NCBI GenBank assembly: GCA_019414465.1
Contig: DXLY01000009.1
Location: 4,482-22,542 of the forward strand
From: Collinsella sp.
Lineage (GTDB): Bacteria > Actinomycetota > Coriobacteriia > Coriobacteriales > Coriobacteriaceae
Reading direction: 5' to 3'
Length of the DNA: 18,061 nucleotides
Under the pieces are notes generated by a model. It was not told where the DNA came from. It did not search any database and saw nothing but the letters and a program-made list of their open reading frames with translations. Of this stretch, positions 7,295-13,636 are shown in pieces (the stretch's first letter is position 1; each line of letters starts with the position of its first letter). The position numbers were made by a program, and so were the translations under genes.

Positions 7295-8398
7295 CTAGAT
7301 GCGGACCGGCATGACCAGGTACAGGTAGTTGATCTTGTCGTAGGACTTGAAGATGCCCGCCTGCGAGTAGCTCTTGAGCTCCAGCGTGATCTCCTTCTCC
7401 TTGGACAGGGCATTGAGGCAGCCGAAGATGTAGTGGTAGTTGAAGGCGATGGTACCCGACTCGCCCTCGGCCTCGACATCGATCGTCTCCTGCGCAAGGT
7501 CCTGGTCATTGGAAATGGAGGACAGGCCCATCTGCCCGTTCTCGACATCGATCTCGAACTTGACGGCGGGGTTGGCGCTCGCGATAACGGCCACGCGCTT
7601 GAGGGCGGCGTTAAAGGCGGCGACGTCGATCTTGACGCTCGTCACGCACGAATCGGGGATGAGCTGCTTGTAGTTGGGGTACACGCCCTCGATGCGGCGC
7701 GAAACGTAGGTGGTGTTGCCGGCCTCGAAGACGACCTGGGTGTCGGTAGCCCCGATCATGATGGTCGCCTGGCTGGCCATGATGTTCAGCGCGTCGTTAA
7801 AGGCGTCAGCCGGAACGTTGAGCTCAAAGGAGCCCTCGAGGGTCGAGGTCTCGACCTGCGTGTCGCACACGGCCAAGCGGAAGGAATCGGTCGCCACCAG
7901 GCGTACGGTGTTGTTCTCGACCTTCATGTGCACGCCGCCCAGGATGGGGCGAGCCTTGTCGGTCGAGGTGACGCGCCACACGCGGCCGACCATTTCGGAC
8001 AAGACATCGGTCGGCAGCTCCACGGCACTCTCGATGGCATAGGCCGGAAACTCGGGGAAGTCATTGGCATCGAGCGTGTTCAGCCTAAAAGAGCTCTTCT
8101 CGCAACCAATCAGCACCTGGCGCTCGGACAGCTCAAAGGTGACCGGGGCATCGGGGAGGGTCTTGGTGATATTGGAGAGCATCTTACAGGGGATAACCAT
8201 CTCGCCCTCTTCTTCGACATGCGCCGCGATGCGATGACGGATCGAGATGGTGTAGTTAGAGGTCTGGAATTCCAAGATGCCGTCTTGGGCCTTAACGAGC
8301 ACGCCCGACAGGATGGGGAGGGTGGATGCCGAAGCGACACCCTTCATAACGACGCCGATGGCTTGTGTAAGCGAGCTCTGGCTGACGGTGAACTTCAT
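7295..8398 (-). CDS. dnaN: DNA polymerase III subunit beta (sliding clamp)
   Basis: DnaN forms the dimeric ring that tethers DNA polymerase III to DNA and serves as a docking platform for replication and repair proteins. It has 367 residues, the usual length. It begins MKFTVSQSSL and ends YLVMPVRI, the typical beta-clamp C-terminus. Three clamp-fold repeats fit the length, with LPILSGVLV in the first. The ATG at 8398 has AAAGG about 11 nt upstream. It is the first gene of dnaN-recF-dciA. It is separated from dnaA by a 238-bp spacer with origin features, so its promoter probably overlaps the AT-rich unwinding region. Confidence 0.98.
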   Translation of the reverse strand: MKFTVSQSSLTQAIGVVMKGVASASTLPILSGVLVKAQDGILEFQTSNYTISIRHRIAAHVEEEGEMVIPCKMLSNITKTLPDAPVTFELSERQVLIGCEKSSFRLNTLDANDFPEFPAYAIESAVELPTDVLSEMVGRVWRVTSTDKARPILGGVHMKVENNTVRLVATDSFRLAVCDTQVETSTLEGSFELNVPADAFNDALNIMASQATIMIGATDTQVVFEAGNTTYVSRRIEGVYPNYKQLIPDSCVTSVKIDVAAFNAALKRVAVIASANPAVKFEIDVENGQMGLSSISNDQDLAQETIDVEAEGESGTIAFNYHYIFGCLNALSKEKEITLELKSYSQAGIFKSYDKINYLYLVMPVRI

Positions 8399-8430
8399 CT
8401 TTTAATACCTTTCTATAGATATAAATATCT

Positions 8431-8445
8431 TAATAATAGTAATAG
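8431..8445 (+). promoter_or_regulatory. DnaA-trio-like element
   Basis: The plus strand reads TAATAATAGTAATAG, five triplets TAA-TAA-TAG-TAA-TAG. Read 3' to 5' these fit the DnaA-trio pattern (G/A)A(T/A), which lets DnaA filaments invade and hold single-stranded DNA. A box-like word lies on its 3' side after 12 nt, and the AT-rich tract on its 5' side, which is the expected polarity. The 12-nt gap is longer than I would expect, and AT-rich DNA yields such triplets by chance more readily. Confidence 0.5.
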
Positions 8446-8544
8446 CACTGACGAAACTGTTGATTACTCCCAAAGACGCAGGTCAGACCCAGAAAGAGAA
8501 TCGACAGCAACCTGTGTGCAACAGGGGTGGTTTTCCACGTTCAA

Positions 8545-8576
8545 AACCTGCGCAAAACTTTTCATCACCGCAGGTT
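8545..8576 (-). terminator. Weak hairpin downstream of dnaA
   Basis: The inverted repeat AACCTGCG / CGCAGGTT (8545-8552 with 8569-8576) has a 16-nt loop. On the minus strand, four T in a row run from the end of the stem. It could be a weak terminator of the dnaA transcript or simply one of the origin's inverted repeats. Confidence 0.3.
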
Positions 8577-8612
8577 GGGTTTTAGACACCTTATGCCCGT
8601 GGTTTCGACAAG

Positions 8613-8621
8613 TTTTCAACA
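8613..8621 (+). promoter_or_regulatory. Putative DnaA box TTTTCAACA
   Basis: The word TTTTCAACA lies inside a 14-bp repeat (8611-8624) that occurs two more times, in inverse orientation, at 11814-11827 and 11867-11880. It differs from the common TTTTCCACA form of the box at one base. All three copies lie in the spacers flanking the dnaA region and were not noticed elsewhere. Confidence 0.55.
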
Positions 8622-8636
8622 GGTGTCTCTATTTCC

Positions 8637-10364
8637 CTACGAGCGCAGTGTAATTTTATTGCGCAGCGACTTGAGGTCTTCGGTGACGGTGCGGTCTTCC
8701 TGGATCATCTTCTGGACCTTTTTGTAGCTCGTACTGACGGTCGAGTGGTTGCGGTTGCCAAATTCGGCGCCCACCGCCGTGGTCGTCATCTCGCACATCT
8801 CGATGGCCAAGTAGATAGCGATATGGCGTGCTTTGGCGATATTGGCGTTGCGACGCGGGCCGATGAGCTCCTCGTGCGTCACGCCGTACTGCTCTTCGAT
8901 GACGGACTGAACCGTCTGGACGTTGATCTTTTTGGCCGATGTGTCGAAGTACTGGCTGGCGATGGCGTCGATATCGTCAAAGGTGAGCTCCCCGCCCTCG
9001 CGCTCGCGGTCGCCCGCCTCGCCGGCGCAGCGCTCGCAGAAGCTCTCGAGTTCGCGGATGTTGGTGCCCGAGACCTCGGCCATGTGTTTAAAGTGCTCGT
9101 CGGTCAGGTGCCCGCCGTCGCCCCCATAGGCCGCCAGCAGCGAGTCGTCGCCTGCCTCGGGAGCGGCGACGATGGTGTTCTCGTAATAGCGCTGCAAGAT
9201 CTTGTATTTCATCTCGTAGCTGGGCTCTGCGACCAGGCAGAGCATGCCGGCGTTGAAGCGGCTGGTCAGACGCTCGTCCATGCTCAGGTCCTTGGGGGCG
9301 CGGTCTGCCGCGATGACGACCTTCTTGTTGTTGCGGATGAACTCGTCCATGAGCTGGAAAAAGTAGTCCACGCTCGCGCGCTTGCCGATGATGTTTTGGA
9401 TGTCATCGATGATGAGCACGTCCACGCCGTGGTATGCCTGCATGATAGGGGCGTTGCTCTTCTTTTGGCGGTCGAACTCGGTCATCAGGTCGTCCAGATA
9501 TGCCTGGGAGTTGGCATACTTGACCTTGATCTCGGGCGACTTCTCGGCGAGCTCGTTTTTGATGGCAAGCAGCAGGTGCGTCTTGCCCAGGCCCGATTTG
9601 CCGTAGATGAACAGTGATGTGCACGTGCCGCGCTCGTCCGCGAGGGCGGCAAACTTGAGTGCCGAGCGATAGGCATGGCTGTTCTCGGGGCCGTAGACAA
9701 AGTTCTCAAAGGTAAATTTTGAGTTCGCGGCGAGCGGCGCGCCGTCGGTATTCTGCTCGGCCGGCGCCGCAGCTGCGGGGACGCTCACGGGCGATGTGGA
9801 GGCTGGTTTTGCACTCTTTGCCGGCGCCTCGCCTTTCATCTGGTTCATCATGCGACGAAAATCATCGGCCGAGAGCGTGTTCTTGATTGCAATGCCCGAA
9901 TCCGCGCCCGCCGCTGCGTCGTGAGCGATAGGCATGTGCGTGACGGGTGCGTTCGTTGACGTCGCCGCCGCGGTCGGCAACGGTGCCATGGTTTCACGGG
10001 AAACATCGCCGTGCTGGTGCTCGATTGTCGGCACGTCGCCTGCGGAGGCCGGCACCGCCGGGGAAGCAGCGGGAGCCGTGGCGGGCGCCGTCGCGGCAGC
10101 AGATTCGGCCGTTGCGCCTTGCGGTGCCACGATGTCGAGCGCGATCGGTGCAAAGGCGATTTCTTCCAGATAGGCCTCAATGGTCGGCTGATGCTTTTTG
10201 AGCTGCGCGATGGCAAAGCGCGAGGGGGCCTCGATCGTGAGCGTATCTTCGGTCAGGCTTATGGCGCGCGATTGCCCCAGCATGTTGATGAGGCGTGCAT
10301 CTTGGCCGTCGCGCTGGCAAAAGGCGATGGCATCCCCCAGGATGATGCTTGCTTCCTCGTCCAC
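8637..10364 (-). CDS. dnaA: Chromosomal replication initiator DnaA
   Basis: DnaA binds boxes at oriC, opens the AT-rich region and recruits helicase. It has 575 residues, long for the family because domain II (about 82-214) is an extended Ala/Pro/Thr-rich linker. Domain I covers about 1-80. The AAA+ domain III has Walker A GKSGLGKT (255-262), Walker B VLIIDD (316-321) and the box VII arginine region LTSRFNAG (R369). Domain IV ends in a helix-turn-helix. R505 aligns with E. coli R399, but the E. coli residues L422, P423, D433 and T435 are here T528, T529, N539 and S541 (motif GNRNHSTV instead of GGRDHTTV). The start is GTG at 10364, 15 nt after the upstream ATPase gene. A parS-like word lies inside domain II. 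Confidence 0.98.
   Translation of the reverse strand: MDEEASIILGDAIAFCQRDGQDARLINMLGQSRAISLTEDTLTIEAPSRFAIAQLKKHQPTIEAYLEEIAFAPIALDIVAPQGATAESAAATAPATAPAASPAVPASAGDVPTIEHQHGDVSRETMAPLPTAAATSTNAPVTHMPIAHDAAAGADSGIAIKNTLSADDFRRMMNQMKGEAPAKSAKPASTSPVSVPAAAAPAEQNTDGAPLAANSKFTFENFVYGPENSHAYRSALKFAALADERGTCTSLFIYGKSGLGKTHLLLAIKNELAEKSPEIKVKYANSQAYLDDLMTEFDRQKKSNAPIMQAYHGVDVLIIDDIQNIIGKRASVDYFFQLMDEFIRNNKKVVIAADRAPKDLSMDERLTSRFNAGMLCLVAEPSYEMKYKILQRYYENTIVAAPEAGDDSLLAAYGGDGGHLTDEHFKHMAEVSGTNIRELESFCERCAGEAGDREREGGELTFDDIDAIASQYFDTSAKKINVQTVQSVIEEQYGVTHEELIGPRRNANIAKARHIAIYLAIEMCEMTTTAVGAEFGNRNHSTVSTSYKKVQKMIQEDRTVTEDLKSLRNKITLRS
9990..10005. promoter_or_regulatory. parS-like site inside dnaA
   Basis: The word GGTTTCACGGGAAACA matches the parS consensus at 14 of 16 positions (differences at positions 1 and 10). 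It lies in the flexible domain II part of dnaA, where coding constraint is low. Because two bases differ, one of them in the central region, ParB binding is uncertain. Confidence 0.3.
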
Positions 10365-10379
10365 TGTCTCTCCCGTCCT

Positions 10380-11732
10380 TTAGCTCTGAGCTCGCACGCG
10401 AGCGGCGCCGAGTTCGGTCAGATGGTATTTCTGGCCATGCTTGATGACCAAGCCAGCCTGCGCCAAGTCATTGAGCGTGCGTGACCAAGTGGGGGCCGAG
10501 TTTCCAAACGCCCTCGCCAGATCGGTTGCACCGCACGCTTGATTTTGCGCCAGATAGCCCAGCGCGGCGTTGCCGCGATCGCTTACGAACACGTCCGGTT
10601 GTGGCTGCGCATACTGATTTGCTGCATTAGGATACATCATTTGAGCTGCTGGTTGTTGAGAACTCTGCATCGGCGGCATTTGCTGTTGAAAACTTTGAGG
10701 CCACTGTTGGTAAGGCTGCGGAGGCATCTGCTGGGTCCAGGGGTTGTACTGCTGCTGCGGCATCTGCTGGTACGGCTGCTGATATCCCTGCTGGTACTGC
10801 TGCGGGAACTGCTGGCCATACCCCAGTTGAGGCATCTGCTGATATGGATATCCCTGTTGGTACGGCTGATAGCCCATTTGCTGGCCACCTGGTGCCCCCG
10901 TCGCCTGCTGCATTGCTGCTGCATCCTGATCCGCCAGCGGCACGGCCTCTGGCGCGTTTGGCGGCATCGACATCGATGCCGCCTGGGGCTCTTGTGTAGG
11001 AAGCATTCCGGGCTGCTGCATCTGTCCCATGCGGGGCTGCATCTGCTGCGTTGCCATGGGCTGCTGCGCAAATGCTCCCGGCAGGGGATATGTGGGCTGC
11101 TCCGTCTCGGGCCGCACGGCAGCGCCGCGTCCGCCGGCGCGTTCGATTTCCTGCACGCGTTTAGGGTTCAGGCTTACCGTAACCACGGTGCCGTTGCCCA
11201 TGTTGTCCTCGATGGATACGGCACCGCCGGCGTTTTCCAAATACTCCTGCACCATGGGAAACCCTGCTCCGGTTCCACGGATGTAGCGCTTCATCTTGCT
11301 GTTTGCGCTGGTAACGCCAAAGTCGAAAGCGCGCTCCTTGTCGTCGATGCCGGGCCCCTGATCGGCAAAGCGGATGGTGTCTCCGCCGTCCAGAATCGAG
11401 ATGATGGGCTCGGCAAAGTGTGCGTGGATAAAGTTTTCGACTATCTCGCGGATGACCATGAGCGAGATGTGGCCACCTTGCTCTTTCATGCACTGGTAGA
11501 CGGTGTTGGTCGTCTCTTCCAAATACGTGCGGACATCTTGCGGATCAATGACGATCACACGCGGTGTCGACAGCATGTCGTCATAGACGGCGATTCGTGC
11601 GGCGTACATGGCTTTTGGCGCCTGCGTGGTCGTCTGCTCGCCTTCCTCACGCTCTTCGCGCACGCCGGTGATGTGCTCGTTGTCGGGTGCCGGGTCTCCG
11701 GAATCGACCATGGTGTAAAAGTCGTCAGACAT
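10380..11732 (-). CDS. Orphan GHKL ATPase with Gln/Pro/Met-rich linker and winged helix
   Basis: The function is unknown. The 450-residue protein has three parts. Residues ~45-190 form a GHKL (histidine-kinase/SpoIIAB-like) ATP-binding domain: N-box REIVENF (E96, N100), G1 box ADQGPGI (D124), G2 box RGTGAGF (153-157) and NGT near 180-182. No phosphoacceptor-His dimerisation domain is visible, so a sensor kinase is unlikely. Residues ~210-380 are very rich in Gln, Pro, Met and Tyr with repeated YQQ/QQMP motifs, a prion-like low-complexity chain. Residues ~384-450 look like a winged helix: GYLAQNQ, TDLARAF, APTWSRTLNDL, GLV, LTELG. There is no membrane segment. The ATG at 11732 has only a weak ribosome site. 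It ends 15 nt before dnaA, so the two are probably one transcript. The ATPase call is firm and the winged helix likely; a role in initiation or in dnaA control is inferred from position only. Confidence 0.85.
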   Translation of the reverse strand: MSDDFYTMVDSGDPAPDNEHITGVREEREEGEQTTTQAPKAMYAARIAVYDDMLSTPRVIVIDPQDVRTYLEETTNTVYQCMKEQGGHISLMVIREIVENFIHAHFAEPIISILDGGDTIRFADQGPGIDDKERAFDFGVTSANSKMKRYIRGTGAGFPMVQEYLENAGGAVSIEDNMGNGTVVTVSLNPKRVQEIERAGGRGAAVRPETEQPTYPLPGAFAQQPMATQQMQPRMGQMQQPGMLPTQEPQAASMSMPPNAPEAVPLADQDAAAMQQATGAPGGQQMGYQPYQQGYPYQQMPQLGYGQQFPQQYQQGYQQPYQQMPQQQYNPWTQQMPPQPYQQWPQSFQQQMPPMQSSQQPAAQMMYPNAANQYAQPQPDVFVSDRGNAALGYLAQNQACGATDLARAFGNSAPTWSRTLNDLAQAGLVIKHGQKYHLTELGAARVRAQS

Positions 11733-11817
11733 GCCGCTCGCAATCTTTCAAAAGGTTTCGAACAAATAGTAGCTCACCGTGCAATGTTTCTCATCTTTCG
11801 ACAACTTTTCAAAACCT

Positions 11818-11826
11818 GTTGAAAAC
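11818..11826 (-). promoter_or_regulatory. Putative DnaA box (TTTTCAACA on minus strand)
   Basis: TGTTGAAAA on the plus strand, inside the exact 14-bp repeat ACCTGTTGAAAACT (11814-11827). Its orientation is opposite to the copy near dnaN. It lies 85 nt upstream of the start of the ATPase gene. Confidence 0.5.
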
Positions 11827-11869
11827 TTTGGAAAACGGACGAAAAGTCCTCAACATTGCCAACATGACC

Positions 11870-11878
11870 TGTTGAAAA
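11870..11878 (-). promoter_or_regulatory. Putative DnaA box (TTTTCAACA on minus strand)
   Basis: The second local copy of TGTTGAAAA within the exact 14-bp repeat (11867-11880), 53 bp start-to-start from the first and in the same orientation. 53 bp is close to five helical turns, so both could lie on the same DNA face. Confidence 0.5.
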
Positions 11879-11975
11879 CTCGATGAAATATCGTGAAAAG
11901 TTGCCATGCACCGCTAAATCGAGCTCGGCTTATGGGGGAACCGTGTGAACTGCGCAACCTTTTACCTTTGATTTC

Positions 11976-12005
11976 TTGACATTTGAACATTGATTTCCCT
12001 ACAAT
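11976..12005 (+). promoter_or_regulatory. Sigma-70-type promoter of rpmH
   Basis: A consensus -35 TTGACA (11976-11981) is followed after 18 nt by -10 TACAAT (12000-12005). Transcription would begin near 12012, leaving a leader of about 65 nt. It faces right and drives rpmH and probably the genes behind it. Confidence 0.85.
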
Positions 12006-12031
12006 CTTCAAGCTCACGTGTCTATATCTGC

Positions 12032-12049
12032 GTCCGCGCCCCCGCGGAC
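12032..12049 (+). promoter_or_regulatory. Leader hairpin upstream of rpmH
   Basis: The stem GTCCGCG/CGCGGAC (12032-12038 with 12043-12049) has loop CCCC, in the rpmH 5' leader before the ribosome site. It is not followed by T, so it is not a terminator. It may stabilise the mRNA or affect expression of L34; no known ribosomal leader type is recognised. Confidence 0.35.
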
Positions 12050-12077
12050 ACTCGAAATGCAGCAGGAGGAACTTAAG

Positions 12078-12212
12078 ATGAAGCGTACGTATCAGCCTAA
12101 TAAGCGTAAGCGTGCCAAGACCCATGGCTTCCGTGCCCGTATGGCCACTAAGGGTGGTCGTGCCGTGCTCGCCCGTCGTCGCGCCAAGGGCCGCAAGCGT
12201 CTCACTGTCTAG
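12078..12212 (+). CDS. rpmH: 50S ribosomal protein L34
   Basis: L34 is a small, very basic protein of the large ribosomal subunit. The 44-residue sequence begins MKRTYQPNKRKRAKTHGF and ends GRKRLTV, the standard form and length. I chose ATG at 12078 because AGGAGGA lies 8 nt upstream; an in-frame GTG at 12018 would add 20 residues unlike any L34. The strong promoter at 11976 precedes it. rnpA follows 20 nt after, the classic rpmH-rnpA pair. Confidence 0.98.
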   Translation: MKRTYQPNKRKRAKTHGFRARMATKGGRAVLARRRAKGRKRLTV

Positions 12213-12232
12213 CAGCGATACACACATCTCGC

Positions 12233-12571
12233 ATGAAGACTATTAAGTCTCGGCAAGATTTCGAGCATGTGTTCAGTCAGGGGCGTCGTTTCAATCACCC
12301 TCTGATTCGAATGACCATATGTGAATCGGTTGGCGAAGGCGACTCCGGAAGGGTCGCCTTCGTTGGTGCTAAACGGCTCGGTTGTGCTGTCGTGCGCAAC
12401 CGTTCTAAGCGTGTGATGCGCGAGGCCGCCCGCAGCTGTGGATTTCCCGTTGCGGGTTATGACATCATCTTGTTCGCAACTCCCAAGACGAGGGTTTCTT
12501 CGCCTCAGGAGATGGACAATGCATTGCGTTCGCTTATGAAACGCGCCGGCGTTGCCGGGGAGGAGCGATGA
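12233..12571 (+). CDS. rnpA: Ribonuclease P protein component
   Basis: The protein subunit of RNase P, which binds the catalytic RNA and helps it mature tRNA 5' ends. The length is 112 residues. The N-terminal SRQDFEHVFSQGRRF and the RNR motif VVRNRSKR (53-60) are diagnostic. ATG at 12233 has no clear ribosome site, so translation is probably coupled to rpmH. The stop overlaps the yidD start (ATGA). Confidence 0.97.
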   Translation: MKTIKSRQDFEHVFSQGRRFNHPLIRMTICESVGEGDSGRVAFVGAKRLGCAVVRNRSKRVMREAARSCGFPVAGYDIILFATPKTRVSSPQEMDNALRSLMKRAGVAGEER

Positions 12572-12792
12572 GCAATCACGTTTTGCGACGTGTTGCCATC
12601 GCTCCTATTCGCATATATCAACAGGTTATTTCGCCCTTATTGCCTGACGCCTGCATTTATTACCCAACGTGCTCGCAATACGCCGTCCAGGCGATTGAGA
12701 AGTACGGTGTTTTGAGAGGCTGCTGGCTTGCCGTGAGGCGCATCGCTCGCTGCAATCCCCTGCACGTCGGCGGTTATGACCCTGTGCCCTAG
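12568..12792 (+). CDS. yidD: Membrane protein insertion efficiency factor YidD
   Basis: A small protein (74 residues) of the YidD family, thought to assist YidC-mediated insertion at the inner face of the membrane. Typical motifs are seen: IRIYQQVISPLLP, YYPTCSQYA, GVLRG, and CNPLHVGGYDPVP. The start overlaps the rnpA stop by 4 nt, with GGGAGGAG just upstream. yidC follows after 29 nt. Confidence 0.95.
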   Translation: MSNHVLRRVAIAPIRIYQQVISPLLPDACIYYPTCSQYAVQAIEKYGVLRGCWLAVRRIARCNPLHVGGYDPVP

Positions 12793-12821
12793 CGGGCACT
12801 CGCTATCGGAGGAAAACTTAC

Positions 12822-13592
12822 ATGTGGGATTGGATCGTTAACATCCTTTTCGAGCTGCTCAAGCTCATCCAGACCTTTGCGGTCGACTGGGGCCTGTCCA
12901 TCATCATCCTGGTGGTCATCATCCGTCTGCTGCTGACGCCGCTTATGCTCAAGTCGACTAAGTCGACGGCACGCATGCAGGTGCTGCAGCCCAAGATGCT
13001 CGAGATCCAGGAGCGCTATGCCGACGATCCCCAGCGTCAGGCCGAGGAAATGCAGAAGTTCTACAGCGAGAACAAGTTCAACCCGATGGCTGGTTGTCTG
13101 CCGCTGTTGATTCAGATGCCTGTCCTGTTCGCCCTATTTACGCTGCTGCGTAACCTGCCGGACTACTTTAACGACGGCACGTTCTCGTTCTTTAATATTC
13201 TGCCCGACCTGACCACCACGCCGAGTGCCTCCTTTGCCGATGGCTTTATGGTCGCGCTGCCTGCGCTGGTCTGCCTGATCCTGTTCGCTGTCCTGACCCT
13301 GATTCCGCAGCTCTATATGTCGCGCAACCAGACCGGCCAGCAGGCTCAGAGCATGCGTATGATGGCCGTTGTCATGACGGTCATGATGCTTTGGATGGGC
13401 TGGAGCCTTCCCGTTGGTGTTCTGCTGTACTACGACGTCTCGTCTGCTTGGCAGGTTATCCAGCAGATTTTTGTGACGCAGAAGGTCATCGACAAGGCGA
13501 AGGCCGATGAGGAGGAGCGCCTTAAGAACGCGCCGCTGCAGGTTGAGGTCACTCGTCGCGAGAAGAAGCCGCGCCCGCACAAGAAGAAGTAG
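12822..13592 (+). CDS. yidC: Membrane protein insertase YidC/Oxa1
   Basis: Inserts and folds membrane proteins, alone or with SecYEG. The length, 256 residues, is the short Gram-positive-like form, without the large periplasmic domain of Proteobacteria. The first membrane segment (about 22-40) contains the conserved groove arginine, R35 in VVIIRLLLTP. A charged cytoplasmic hairpin follows (about 45-80), then NPMAGCLPLLIQMPV and further hydrophobic segments near 90-107, 140-162 and 180-205. The tail is Lys/Arg-rich (RREKKPRPHKKK), as in forms that touch the ribosome. No lipobox is visible. GGAGGA lies 8 nt before the ATG. Confidence 0.97.
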   Translation: MWDWIVNILFELLKLIQTFAVDWGLSIIILVVIIRLLLTPLMLKSTKSTARMQVLQPKMLEIQERYADDPQRQAEEMQKFYSENKFNPMAGCLPLLIQMPVLFALFTLLRNLPDYFNDGTFSFFNILPDLTTTPSASFADGFMVALPALVCLILFAVLTLIPQLYMSRNQTGQQAQSMRMMAVVMTVMMLWMGWSLPVGVLLYYDVSSAWQVIQQIFVTQKVIDKAKADEEERLKNAPLQVEVTRREKKPRPHKKK

Positions 13593-13609
13593 CGGGATAT
13601 CAATCTTAT

Positions 13610-13621
13610 TTAGGTACCTAA
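13610..13621. repeat. 12-bp palindrome TTAGGTACCTAA, copy 1
   Basis: A perfect palindrome in the 44-nt gap between yidC and jag. The same 12 bases plus a following C occur at 17115-17127. It may be a protein-binding site or a coincidence. Confidence 0.5.
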
Positions 13622-13636
13622 CTTTTGGAGTACGTT

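Larger units (their letters stand above)
8399..8636. other. dnaA-dnaN spacer, probable unwinding half of oriC
   Basis: This 238-bp gap holds no gene. Next to dnaN, 8401-8445 is strongly AT-rich. Beside it lies a triplet run (8431-8445), then a box-like TGTTGATTA (8458-8466). Further DnaA-box-like words are TTTTCCACG (8531-8539), TTTTCATCA (8559-8567) and TTTTCAACA (8613-8621). Short inverted repeats are at 8511-8525, 8545-8576 and 8584-8628. A 17-bp word at 8603-8619 recurs with one mismatch at 11796-11812 on the other side of dnaA. The order dnaA, boxes, triplets, AT-rich tract, dnaN matches Bacillus subtilis. Confidence 0.65.
11733..12011. other. Origin-side spacer between the ATPase gene and rpmH
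   Basis: All genes to the left are transcribed leftwards and those to the right rightwards, so this is the strand switch expected at an origin. The 11740-11905 part is crowded with TTTTCAA/TTGAAAA words, including two exact copies of the 14-bp repeat seen near dnaN, and a 17-bp word at 11796-11812 shared with 8603-8619. The part from 11906 to 11970 shows nothing I recognise. The rpmH promoter occupies the right end. It is probably the upstream DnaA-binding half of a bipartite oriC and may also control the ATPase-dnaA transcript. Confidence 0.6.

Noticed and set aside
6656..8653. A 665-codon open frame on the plus strand opposite recF and dnaN
   Set aside because: It spans two certain genes and a non-coding spacer; the sequence looks like a GC-frame shadow with no motif.
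10380..11732. A two-component sensor histidine kinase
   Set aside because: No membrane segment, no His phosphoacceptor helix and no adjacent response regulator; only the ATP-binding part matches.
10539..11822. A 427-codon Leu/Arg/His-rich open frame opposite the ATPase gene
   Set aside because: The Leu-rich stretch is the antisense of the CAG/CAA-rich Gln linker; the minus-strand frame has clear ATPase motifs.
12018..12077. An extended rpmH start at GTG 12018
   Set aside because: It would add residues unlike any L34 and includes the leader hairpin and the ribosome site; ATG 12078 is standard.
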